DNA of 64,000 nt from the NCBI RefSeq assembly GCF_014837235.1, contig NZ_JACYFT010000001.1:509688-573687 (forward strand). The letters are read 5' to 3'. Position numbers and translations under genes: made by a program. The stretch is from Limnohabitans radicicola (lineage in GTDB: Bacteria; Pseudomonadota; Gammaproteobacteria; Burkholderiales; Burkholderiaceae_C). Shown here in pieces: positions 51,638 through 59,876 of the stretch. The first letter of the stretch is position 1. Every line of letters begins with the position of its first letter. The notes below the pieces were generated by a model. That model saw only the letters and a program-made list of their open reading frames with translations, had not been told where the DNA came from and did no database searches.

Positions 51638-52428
51638 GACAAAGCCCTCAAGCCCGCGCCACAGGCACACAGCCAGGCCCAGGCTGGCGTGCCGCGCAGG
51701 GCTTGCAAAGCCTCACCGATCGCCATGTCAGCAGCGGCATCGGTGGGGGACGGCCAGGAAAACCGCCAATCCCGGTGAGGCTGGGCACGCAGATTTCCCG
51801 CACCGCCAAGCAAGGCCAGCGCCGCACGCAACGCCGCTTGCTCGTGGTGCTCAATGGCTGGCAAGCGCCAGCCCGCAGCACGGGTGTGTTTGCGCCAGGC
51901 ATGCACCTCGCTGCGCAAGCAAGCGAGCCAATGCACGTGCTGGATCGAAGGTTCATCTGCCGCCAGCACCTCAAAATCAAAACTGACCTCCTGCGCAGGC
52001 ACATTCAGGTGCTGCGCAGCCTCGAGCTGGACTTCGGCTTGGAGTGCATCCGCGTCCAATGCAGCCGGGCAAGCAAATTGCCCACTCTGGCAACGGCTCA
52101 TGGGCAAGGCCAACACCAGACGGCGGTGCCTGCGCACCTCCTGCTCACTCGCCTCGCGCAAACTCTCCACCAGCCAATCGTGGTAATTGTCCGATGCCTG
52201 GACCCACGCGGGGGGCGACAAATGGAGCGCCCGCTGCACACGGACTTCGCGGTCAGCCGTCTGCCCCAAAGACACCAGTGTGACCCCGTGGTCCCCGAGC
52301 GCGATGCCCCATGCGCTGGTGATTCTGCGAAATGGGAAACCTGGCCACAGCTTGAGCCCTGAACGCACGGCATACCCCCTTGTGCTGAGGCCTGAAACAG
52401 CCCTCTGGCGGTTTTTTAGCATGAGCAT
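51634..52428 (-). CDS. pilM: Short PilM/HofM-like protein
   Basis: PilM is a cytoplasmic actin-like protein that binds PilN and ATP. The product is 264 residues from the ATG at 52428, or 244 from a GTG at 52368 that has a better ribosome site (AGGGGG). Typical PilM has about 350. The start of the actin-like fold is seen in AWGIALGDHGVTLVSLG, and the last part (DMAIGEALQALRG) resembles the family's C-terminal GLALR segment. The central ATP-binding loops are not clear. It is closer in size to HofM (about 259). Function in the cluster is inferred from gene order. Confidence 0.7.
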   Translation of the reverse strand: MLMLKNRQRAVSGLSTRGYAVRSGLKLWPGFPFRRITSAWGIALGDHGVTLVSLGQTADREVRVQRALHLSPPAWVQASDNYHDWLVESLREASEQEVRRHRRLVLALPMSRCQSGQFACPAALDADALQAEVQLEAAQHLNVPAQEVSFDFEVLAADEPSIQHVHWLACLRSEVHAWRKHTRAAGWRLPAIEHHEQAALRAALALLGGAGNLRAQPHRDWRFSWPSPTDAAADMAIGEALQALRGTPAWAWLCACGAGLRALS

Positions 52429-52505
52429 CCGAAGATTTCAACTCATTTTGAAAACCATAGATTTCAAAAAATCCATCATGCCGACCCCAGGGACCCCCGG
52501 ATTTT

Positions 52506-52511
52506 TATAAT
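52506..52511 (+). promoter_or_regulatory. -10 box of the mrcA promoter
   Basis: A perfect TATAAT lies 43 bases upstream of the mrcA ATG in the 126-base divergent region between pilM and mrcA. No good -35 box is present at 16-18 bases. The remainder of this stretch is AT-rich and shows no gene. Confidence 0.4.
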
Positions 52512-52554
52512 CAGCGACCCGTTGGCCATCCGCGTCAGCGACCACCACAGTCCT

Positions 52555-54939
52555 ATGACCCAACGCCCTCCCCACACGCCCGAAGCACCAGCCCAGCCTG
52601 CGGCCCGCGCCAACGCTTCACCGACCTTCGCCTCCCTGTTGATCCGTCTGGGGCTGTGGGCTGCGGGCCTGGTGATTGCTGGCCTGCTCGCTTTGTTGAT
52701 GGTGGTGGGTGTGGCCATGGTGGTCGCCTACCCTAACCTGCCTGACATTTCGGACCTGGCCGACTACCGGCCCAAGCTGCCGCTGCGGATCTACACCGCC
52801 GACGGCGAGCTGATGGGCGAGTTCGGGGAAGAGCGTCGCAACCTCACGCCCATCAAGGACATCCCCAAAGTCATGAAGGACGCGGTACTGTCCATCGAAG
52901 ACGCGCGCTTTTACCAGCACGGCGGCGTGGACTACCTGGGCATCTTGCGTGCAGGCGTGGCCAACCTGGGCCGCGTCAAGAGCCAGGGCGCGTCCACCAT
53001 CACCATGCAGGTGGCCCGCAACGTCTACCTGTCGACCGAAAAAACCTACACCCGCAAGATCTACGAGATCCTGCTGACCTACAAGCTCGAACACATGCTG
53101 ACCAAGGACCAGATCCTTGAGATCTACATGAACCAGATTTTCTTGGGCAACCGGGCTTACGGCTTCGCTTCGGCCAGCGAGATCTATTTCGGCAAGTCGC
53201 TCAAAGACATCAGCATCGCCGAAGCCGCCATGCTCGCGGGCCTGCCCAAAGCGCCGTCGGCTTACAACCCCATCAGCAACCCCAAGCGCGCACGCTCACG
53301 CCAGCTCTACATCATCGAGCGGATGGAGGAGAACAAGTACATCACCGCCGCGCAGGCCAAGGCCGCCAAGGCAGAACCTCTGAAATTGCGCTCGGCCGCC
53401 GACAAGAACAACCTGCATGCCGAGTACGTGGCAGAGACCGTGCGCCAGATGATGTTTGCGCAGTACGGCCCCGAGACCTACACCCGAGGCCTGAATGTGT
53501 ACACCACCTTGCAGTCCAGTGAGCAAAAAGCCGCTTACCGGGCCTTGCGCCAAGGCATCCTGGACTACGAGCGTCGCCAGATTTACCGGGGGCCCGAGAA
53601 GTTTGTGGACCTGCCCACCGACCCCAAGAAGCTCGAAGAAGCCATCGACGATGTGCTGGACGACCACCCGGACAACGGGGATCTGCTCTCGGCCGTGGTG
53701 CTCGAAGCGACGCCCCGCAAGGTGGTGGTGGTGCGCCAGAACGCCGAGCAGATCGAAGTCACCGGCGATGGCTTGAAGCCTGTGCAGTCCGGCCTGTCCG
53801 ACAAGGCACCCCCTGCTGTGCGCCTGCGTCGGGGTGCGGTGGTGCGCATTGCCCAAACCGCCAAGGGCAGCTGGGAAATCACCCAGCAGCCCGAAGTCGA
53901 AGGCGCCTTCGTGGCGGTGACACCGCAGACCGGCGCCATCCGTGCACTGGTGGGCGGCTTTGACTTTGCCAAAAACAAATTCAACCACGTCACACAAGCC
54001 TGGCGTCAGCCAGGCTCGAGCTTCAAGCCCTTCATTTATTCGGCTGCGCTGGAAAAAGGCATCACGCCTGCCACGGTGGTGAACGACTCGCCACTCTTTT
54101 TTGACAGCAGTGTCACGGGTGGTCAGCCCTGGGAACCCAAAAACTACGACGGCACTTTCGACGGGCCCATGAGCTTGCGCAAAGGCCTGGCCAAATCGAA
54201 AAACATGATCTCCATCCGCGTGCTGCAAGCCGCGGGCACGCGCCACACCCAGGAGTGGATTGGGCATTTCGGTTTTGACGAAGAAAAACACCCGGCCTAC
54301 CTCACCATGGCGCTGGGTGCAGGCTCCGTCACGCCCATGCAAATGGTCACCGCGTATTCGGTCTTTGCCAACAACGGTTTCCTGGTGCAACCGCACCTGA
54401 TCACGCGCATCACCGACCCCAAGGGCAAGGTGCTCGTCGAAAGCCCGCCGCCGGAGCAACCCACCGAAGAGCAGCGCGCCATCCCCTCGCGCAACGCCTA
54501 CGTGATGGGCAGTCTGTTGCAGGAAGTGACCCGTTCAGGGACAGCCGCTCGAGCCCAGGCCATGCTCAAACGCCCCGACCTGTATGGCAAAACCGGCACC
54601 ACCAACGATGCGATGGACGCCTGGTTTGCGGGCTACCAGCCCAACCTGGCTGCAGTGGTCTGGATCGGTTACGACACACCGCGCAAGCTGGGCGACCGCG
54701 AAACCGGTGGGGGCCTGAGCCTGCCGGTTTGGATCAGTTTCATGGAAACCGCATTGCGCTCGCAGCCCGTGGTCGTGCCCTCTGTGCCCGAAGGCCTGGT
54801 TCAAGCCGGTGGCGAATGGCTCTTTGACGAATACGCCAACGGCGGCGGCGTGAAGTCGCTGGGCCTGGGAGACTCGCCAGCGGTCGGGGGCGGCGTGACC
54901 GACGAAAAGCGCAAGATCCTGGACCTGTTCAGGAACTGA
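52555..54939 (+). CDS. mrcA: Penicillin-binding protein 1A (bifunctional transglycosylase/transpeptidase)
   Basis: This class-A PBP polymerises and cross-links peptidoglycan in the periplasm. The 794-residue protein has an N-terminal anchor (about 33-59). The GT51 domain has catalytic E115 in EDARFYQH and QGASTITMQVARN. An OB-like domain spans about 360-450. The transpeptidase has SSFK (S488, K491), SKN (548-550) and KTGTT (679-683). The ATG at 52555 lacks a clear ribosome site; a TTG at 52522 is an alternative. It is divergent from pilM, the classic mrcA-pilM arrangement. Confidence 0.97.
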   Translation: MTQRPPHTPEAPAQPAARANASPTFASLLIRLGLWAAGLVIAGLLALLMVVGVAMVVAYPNLPDISDLADYRPKLPLRIYTADGELMGEFGEERRNLTPIKDIPKVMKDAVLSIEDARFYQHGGVDYLGILRAGVANLGRVKSQGASTITMQVARNVYLSTEKTYTRKIYEILLTYKLEHMLTKDQILEIYMNQIFLGNRAYGFASASEIYFGKSLKDISIAEAAMLAGLPKAPSAYNPISNPKRARSRQLYIIERMEENKYITAAQAKAAKAEPLKLRSAADKNNLHAEYVAETVRQMMFAQYGPETYTRGLNVYTTLQSSEQKAAYRALRQGILDYERRQIYRGPEKFVDLPTDPKKLEEAIDDVLDDHPDNGDLLSAVVLEATPRKVVVVRQNAEQIEVTGDGLKPVQSGLSDKAPPAVRLRRGAVVRIAQTAKGSWEITQQPEVEGAFVAVTPQTGAIRALVGGFDFAKNKFNHVTQAWRQPGSSFKPFIYSAALEKGITPATVVNDSPLFFDSSVTGGQPWEPKNYDGTFDGPMSLRKGLAKSKNMISIRVLQAAGTRHTQEWIGHFGFDEEKHPAYLTMALGAGSVTPMQMVTAYSVFANNGFLVQPHLITRITDPKGKVLVESPPPEQPTEEQRAIPSRNAYVMGSLLQEVTRSGTAARAQAMLKRPDLYGKTGTTNDAMDAWFAGYQPNLAAVVWIGYDTPRKLGDRETGGGLSLPVWISFMETALRSQPVVVPSVPEGLVQAGGEWLFDEYANGGGVKSLGLGDSPAVGGGVTDEKRKILDLFRN

Positions 54940-54948
54940 GGTCCGATA

Positions 54949-55278
54949 TCAGGCGTGAAAGGCCAGCGCCTGGCCGGACTGTTCGCTGGCGTAGCGCGAC
55001 AGGCTGGCCCAGAACTCGCCCTGGCCCTTGGTGTCCTGCCACTGCGCGCCATCGAACTTGTAGTGAAAGCCCCCGCAACGTGCCGCCAGCCAGACTTCAT
55101 GCAACGGTTTTTGCAGGTTGATCACGATCTGACTGCGGTTGGCAAAGGTGATGGTGACCATGCCACCCACACGTTGGTTGTCCAGGTCGGCGTCGGATTC
55201 GTCGTTGATGCGGTCACAGCTGGTTTCTACGCCAGCCAGCAGGCGCTCGGCCTGGTCCAGAAATTCAAGGTCGGTCAT
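54949..55278 (-). CDS. cyaY: Frataxin-like iron donor CyaY
   Basis: CyaY binds iron and regulates IscS-driven iron-sulfur cluster assembly. The 109-residue protein has the acidic first helix [22 protein letters not shown]. The [28 protein letters not shown] sheet follows, and [12 protein letters not shown] is typical of frataxins. It converges on mrcA with a 9-base gap and is divergent from lptM. Confidence 0.95.
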   Translation of the reverse strand: MTDLEFLDQAERLLAGVETSCDRINDESDADLDNQRVGGMVTITFANRSQIVINLQKPLHEVWLAARCGGFHYKFDGAQWQDTKGQGEFWASLSRYASEQSGQALAFHA

Positions 55279-55290
55279 TACAATCGATGC

Positions 55291-55521
55291 ATGTTGAGAG
55301 TTCTGAAGATTCTAGTCATCGCCCAAGTCCTTGCGGCCTGTGCGGCGATGCTCGCGGCTTGTGGCCAGAAAGGGCCGCTCGTGCTGCCCCAGACCCCTGA
55401 GTCGGTCGGCCGTGCCACGCTGCCCCAAACCCTCAACCCCTGGCGCCAGCCAGGCACTCCCACGCCCTCGGCTGTCCCTGCAAGCCCTGCCGCAGCCAGC
55501 GCATCCGATCCTGCACGCTGA
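55291..55521 (+). CDS. lptM: LPS-assembly lipoprotein LptM (YifL-like)
   Basis: LptM is a small outer-membrane lipoprotein that helps LptD mature. The 76-residue product has a signal peptide and the lipobox LAAC followed by GQKGPLVLP, the diagnostic YifL/LptM core. The modified cysteine is expected at C24. A second LAAC occurs seven residues earlier (C17). A proline- and alanine-rich tail ends the protein. The ATG at 55291 starts just after the divergent cyaY start, and lysA follows 16 bases later. Confidence 0.9.
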   Translation: MLRVLKILVIAQVLAACAAMLAACGQKGPLVLPQTPESVGRATLPQTLNPWRQPGTPTPSAVPASPAAASASDPAR

Positions 55522-55537
55522 ACCCACGCACCGTCCC

Positions 55538-56827
55538 ATGAACACTGACCTGAACGCATCCGCCCTGCCGGGCCAACCCTTCCTCGCCTACCAGGGCAGC
55601 GATCTGATGATCGAAGGCGTGCGCCTGGCCGACTTGGCCCAAACGCATGGCACACCGCTGTTCGTGTACTCCAAGGCGGCCATGCTCTCGGCGCTGGCCG
55701 CCTACCAGCGCGGCTTTGCAGGTCGCCAGGCGCAGATTTGCTACGCCATGAAGGCCAACTCCAGCCTGGCCGTGCTGCAGGTGTTTGCCAACGCCGGTTG
55801 CGGCTTTGACATCGTTTCGGGGGGCGAGCTCGCCCGCGTGCTGGCCGCAGGTGGTGACCCCGCCAAGGTCATCTTCTCGGGCGTTGGCAAGACCCGCGCC
55901 GAAATGAAACAGGCGCTGCAGGTGGGCATTGGCTGCTTCAACGTCGAAAGCGAAGCCGAACTGGACGTGCTGAGCGACGTGGCGGTGAGCTTGGGCAAAC
56001 AAGCCCCGGTCAGCCTGCGCGTGAACCCTAACGTCGACCCCAAGACGCACCCCTACATCTCCACTGGCCTCAAGGGCAACAAGTTCGGCATCGCGCACGA
56101 GCGTGCCGTGCAGGTCTACCAGCACGCGGCCAGCCTGCCGGGCCTGAAGGTGGTGGGCATCGACTGCCACATCGGCTCGCAGATCACCGACACCACGCCC
56201 TACCTGGACGCGATGGACCGCATCCTGGACCTGGTGGCGGCCATTGAAGCCGCGGGCGTGCCCATCCACCACATCGACTTTGGTGGCGGTCTGGGCATCA
56301 ACTACAACGGCGACACCCCGCCCGAGGCCGATGCCCTCTGGGCGCAACTGCTGGCCAAGATGGACGCACGCGGCTACGGCCAGCGTCAGCTCATGATCGA
56401 GCCGGGCCGCTCGCTGGTGGGCAATGCCGGTGTGTGCCTGACCGAGGTCATGTACATCAAGCCCGGTGAGCAAAAGAATTTTTGCATCGTCGACGCGGCC
56501 ATGAACGACCTGCCACGCCCGGCCATGTACGAAGCCTTCCACCAGATCGTGCCCCTGTCGCCTCGCAGCGGCGACGCTGCGACCTACGACGTGGTCGGCC
56601 CAGTGTGCGAGAGCGGCGACTGGATCGGCCGCGACCGCCAGCTGGTGGTGCAGGCCGGTGATGTGCTGGCCGTGCTGTCGGCCGGGGCGTATTGCATGAG
56701 CATGGCCAGCAACTACAACACCCGGGGCCGCGCCGCCGAGGTGCTGGTCGATGGCGAGAAGGCTCACCTGATCCGCCAGCGCGAATCGGCATTCGACACC
56801 TTTGCGCTGGAGCAGCTGGTCGGTTGA
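55538..56827 (+). CDS. lysA: Diaminopimelate decarboxylase LysA
   Basis: LysA makes lysine from meso-diaminopimelate using PLP. The 429-residue protein has the PLP lysine K72 in YAMKANSS. The HIGSQITD and GGGLGINYN phosphate-binding loops follow, with EPGRSLVGNAG and the catalytic cysteine in GPVCESGDWIG. Length is normal. It follows lptM and converges on msrQ. An in-frame extension upstream runs through lptM and is not used. Confidence 0.97.
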   Translation: MNTDLNASALPGQPFLAYQGSDLMIEGVRLADLAQTHGTPLFVYSKAAMLSALAAYQRGFAGRQAQICYAMKANSSLAVLQVFANAGCGFDIVSGGELARVLAAGGDPAKVIFSGVGKTRAEMKQALQVGIGCFNVESEAELDVLSDVAVSLGKQAPVSLRVNPNVDPKTHPYISTGLKGNKFGIAHERAVQVYQHAASLPGLKVVGIDCHIGSQITDTTPYLDAMDRILDLVAAIEAAGVPIHHIDFGGGLGINYNGDTPPEADALWAQLLAKMDARGYGQRQLMIEPGRSLVGNAGVCLTEVMYIKPGEQKNFCIVDAAMNDLPRPAMYEAFHQIVPLSPRSGDAATYDVVGPVCESGDWIGRDRQLVVQAGDVLAVLSAGAYCMSMASNYNTRGRAAEVLVDGEKAHLIRQRESAFDTFALEQLVG

Positions 56828-56855
56828 GCCTGCGCCTGGGGCCCAAGTCCCCGCC

Positions 56856-57461
56856 TCAAGCGGGGCGTTGCTTCAAGCGCCTGAGCACGCGCCAGCTCAG
56901 CAGCGCGGCGAGGATGAGGGCATAGATCAAGACTTCGCCGTACAGGCGCTTGCCCGAGCGCATCCACCAAAAATGCAGCACGGCCAGCACAGCCACCGCA
57001 TACACGGCGCGGTGCAAGACCTGCCAGCGGGCTGCGCCCAGCCAGCGGATGGCGCGGTTGAACGAGGTGGCGGCCAGCGCCAGCAGCAGCACAAAGGCGC
57101 TGAAGCCTACCAGGATGAAGGGCCGCTTGGCGATGTCCCGCGCGATGTCGCCCCCGTCCAACCCCATGTCGAACACGGCGTAGCACAGCAAATGCAGCGC
57201 GGCATACCCAAAAGTCAGCAAGCCCAGCAGGCGGCGAAAGCGCGCGAGTTCGGGCCAGCCCAGCACGGTGCGCAAGGGCGTGACCGCCAGCGTGATGCAC
57301 AGGGCGCGCAAGGCCCAGTCGCCCGTGGCACGGATCAGCGTTTCGGCCGGGTTGGCACCGAGTTGATCGGCCAGCGTGCGCCACAGCAGCCAGGCCAGCG
57401 GCAACAGGCCGATGGCGAGCAGCGCCCACCAGGCTGTGCGCGTGCGAAGCCAGCTGCGCAT
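56856..57461 (-). CDS. msrQ: Haem-binding membrane subunit MsrQ
   Basis: MsrQ delivers electrons from the quinone pool to MsrP. The 201-residue protein has six predicted membrane segments and haem-b histidines in YAALHLLCY, WQVLHRAVY and AVLHFWW. The ATG at 57461 overlaps the msrP stop (ATGA), so the two are coupled. A TTG one codon further upstream is not needed. Length is normal. Confidence 0.94.
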   Translation of the reverse strand: MRSWLRTRTAWWALLAIGLLPLAWLLWRTLADQLGANPAETLIRATGDWALRALCITLAVTPLRTVLGWPELARFRRLLGLLTFGYAALHLLCYAVFDMGLDGGDIARDIAKRPFILVGFSAFVLLLALAATSFNRAIRWLGAARWQVLHRAVYAVAVLAVLHFWWMRSGKRLYGEVLIYALILAALLSWRVLRRLKQRPA

Positions 57462-58456
57462 CAAAAGAATTTTTTAAGGTCCATGCCCGCGTAGAGCTGG
57501 CCCACCTGCGTTTCGTAGCCGTTGAACATCAGCGTCTTGCGTTTCTTGGCCAGCAGACCGTCCTCGCCGATGCGCCGCTCGGTGGCCTGGCTCCAGCGGG
57601 GGTGGTCCACATTCGGGTTCACGTTCGAATAAAACCCGTACTCCTGCGGTGCGGCCTTCTCCCAGGACGAGCGGGGCTGCTTGTCGGTGAAGCGGATCTT
57701 GACGATGCTCTTGCTGCTCTTGAAACCGTACTTCCACGGTACCACCAGGCGCACGGGTGCGCCGTTCTGCTTGGGCAGCACTTCACCGTACATGCCAAAG
57801 GCCAGCAAGGTGAGCGGGTGCAGGGCTTCGTCCATGCGCAGCCCTTCCACATACGGCCAATCCAGCGCGCCACCGCGCACACCGGGCATGGTTTTCTCGT
57901 CGGCCTGGGTGATGAACTCCACAAATTTGGCGCTGCCTTGCGGCTCCACGCGCTTGATCAGGTCGCCGAGCGAGTAACCCACCCAGGGGATGACCATGGA
58001 CCAGCCCTCCACGCAGCGCAGGCGGTAGATGCGCTCCTCCATGGGGCTGAGCTTCATCAGGTCTTCGAGGCCGTAGCGCCCGGGCTTTTTGACCAGGCCT
58101 TCGATCTCGACCGCCCAGGGCTGGGTTTTGAGGGTGTGGGCGTACTTGACCGGATCGGACTTGTCGGTGCCGAACTCGTAGAAGTTGTTGTAGCTGCTCG
58201 CGTCCTTGTAGGGTGTGGGCTTGTCCATGACGTTGGCCCCGACCACCGCCGAGGCCGCGCCGGGCAAAGGCGCCAGGACACCGGGGCGAGCGGTTTGAGC
58301 GAGCGCTTCGCGCCCAGCCCAGCCGCTCAAGGCCAGGCCTGCCGTGCCTGCGGCCAGGCCCTTGAGCCATTCACGGCGATCCTGGTAGAGCGCCTGCGGT
58401 GTGATCTCGCTGGACAACGGGTGGATGAATCCAGTGTCTTGGGTACGAATGAGCAT
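57461..58456 (-). CDS. msrP: Methionine sulfoxide reductase catalytic subunit MsrP
   Basis: MsrP repairs oxidised methionines in periplasmic proteins using a molybdopterin cofactor. The 331-residue precursor has a Tat signal with RR at 27-28 ([20 protein letters not shown]). The molybdenum-ligand cysteine is C148 in RLRCVEGWS. The family blocks [15 protein letters not shown] and [14 protein letters not shown] are present. It precedes msrQ by a four-base overlap and would be exported by the TatABC system also encoded in this window. Confidence 0.95.
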   Translation of the reverse strand: MLIRTQDTGFIHPLSSEITPQALYQDRREWLKGLAAGTAGLALSGWAGREALAQTARPGVLAPLPGAASAVVGANVMDKPTPYKDASSYNNFYEFGTDKSDPVKYAHTLKTQPWAVEIEGLVKKPGRYGLEDLMKLSPMEERIYRLRCVEGWSMVIPWVGYSLGDLIKRVEPQGSAKFVEFITQADEKTMPGVRGGALDWPYVEGLRMDEALHPLTLLAFGMYGEVLPKQNGAPVRLVVPWKYGFKSSKSIVKIRFTDKQPRSSWEKAAPQEYGFYSNVNPNVDHPRWSQATERRIGEDGLLAKKRKTLMFNGYETQVGQLYAGMDLKKFF

Positions 58457-58559
58457 GGTGTTCCCCTGATGAACCCGGGCCACGATGGCCCTGGCTGTGG
58501 ATTGTGACCTTGATCCATTCGCCCTGCAGGGCGTGCAGCTTACGGGGACACCCGAAGGC

Positions 58560-59876
58560 TCACAGAGTGCCGTAACTGTGCAGGCCGCTCAGGAACATGT
58601 TGACGCCCAAAAAGGCGAAGGTCGTGACCGCAAGTCCAGCCAGCGCCCACCAGGCGGCCACGGTACCGCGCAGGCCTTTCATGAGGCGCATGTGCAGCCA
58701 GGCCGCGTAGTTGAGCCAGACGATCAACGCCCAGGTTTCCTTAGGATCCCAGCTCCAGTAACCGCCCCATGCTTCGGCCGCCCACAAGGCACCCAGCACG
58801 GTGGCGATGGTGAAGAAGGCAAAGCCCACGGCAATGGCCTTGTACATCACGTCGTCCAGGATCTCCAGTGCAGGCAGGCGCTCGGCGATGCGGCGACGTC
58901 CCAGCAAAATGCCCGCGGCGATCAGGGCCGAGATGGCGGCGTACACCACCCAGTAACTGCCGCCTGCCTCGGCGATGCCACGCTGGCGGAACGCGATGGG
59001 CACAAAGCACAGCGCCGCGCCCAAGAGCCAGATCGGCGTCAGGCGCAGCCAGCGGGTTTCATCGGCCTGCTGCTTGATCAGGTAGGCGAACGCCACCATG
59101 GCCGACAGTGCAAAGGTGCCATAGCCGATGAAATTGGCGGGCACATGCAGCTTCATCCACCAGCTCTTGAGCGCGGGCACCAGTGGCTGGATCTCGTGCG
59201 CCTCGCGCACCAGCGTGTACCAGAGCAAAAAGCCCACGGCTGCACTGACCACCAGCATCACAAAGGCGCCCAACGCACGGGTTTGGTACTGGTCTTCGTA
59301 GTACAGGTAGAAAGTCGCGGTCATCCAGCAAAACATGACGAACACTTCGTACAGGTTGCTCACCGGGATGTGGCCAATGTCGGGACCGATCAGGTAACTC
59401 TCGTACCAGCGCACCATGGTGCCCACCAGCGCGAGCACCACCGCCACCCAGGCCATGCGCGAGCCCAGGGTTTCGAGCGTGTCACTCTGTCCCCGAATGA
59501 ACATGCCGCCCCAATAGAACATGGTGCTGATGAAAAACAGCATGCTCATCCACAGGATGGCCGACTGGCTGGAGAGGAAATACTTGAGACCAAAAACCGT
59601 GTCGGCCCGGGCCAGGTCGCCCTGGTAGCTGTAGACCGCCAGCAGGGAAAACGCCGCCACTGCCAGCATCAGGTGGCGCAGCGGACGCCAGAACCAGCCC
59701 AACCACACAGCCGCTGGCCAGGCACACACCAGGATGGCTTTTTCATAAACATCCATCGCGTGCTGGTAATTGGCGAAGGCAAACACCATGCCCACCAGTG
59801 CGAGCAGGGCAAAGCCCCAGTCGGCCAAGCTGCGGCGGGAAAAGAAACCCGGGTTCAAGGTGACGGTGGTGTTCAT
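58560..59876 (-). CDS. ccsB: Cytochrome c biogenesis protein CcsB/CcsA (System II haem transporter)
   Basis: It carries haem across the membrane for attachment to apocytochromes. The 438-residue protein has at least eight membrane segments and the WWD-type haem-handling motif [19 protein letters not shown] near the C-terminus, with further histidines flanking it. The ATG overlaps the resB stop by four bases. It ends 103 bases before msrP; that gap holds no gene, only a short GCCCTGCAGGGC palindrome. Confidence 0.94.
   Translation of the reverse strand: MNTTVTLNPGFFSRRSLADWGFALLALVGMVFAFANYQHAMDVYEKAILVCAWPAAVWLGWFWRPLRHLMLAVAAFSLLAVYSYQGDLARADTVFGLKYFLSSQSAILWMSMLFFISTMFYWGGMFIRGQSDTLETLGSRMAWVAVVLALVGTMVRWYESYLIGPDIGHIPVSNLYEVFVMFCWMTATFYLYYEDQYQTRALGAFVMLVVSAAVGFLLWYTLVREAHEIQPLVPALKSWWMKLHVPANFIGYGTFALSAMVAFAYLIKQQADETRWLRLTPIWLLGAALCFVPIAFRQRGIAEAGGSYWVVYAAISALIAAGILLGRRRIAERLPALEILDDVMYKAIAVGFAFFTIATVLGALWAAEAWGGYWSWDPKETWALIVWLNYAAWLHMRLMKGLRGTVAAWWALAGLAVTTFAFLGVNMFLSGLHSYGTL

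Noticed and set aside
52384..52420. Stem-loop followed by TTTTTT on the plus strand near the pilM start
   Set aside because: No plus-strand gene ends here, and the stem has an internal C-C mismatch. It is probably chance within the pilM start region.
58521..58532. 12-base palindrome GCCCTGCAGGGC upstream of msrP
   Set aside because: It is a single short palindrome in GC-rich DNA with no second copy or promoter alignment, so an operator role cannot be supported.
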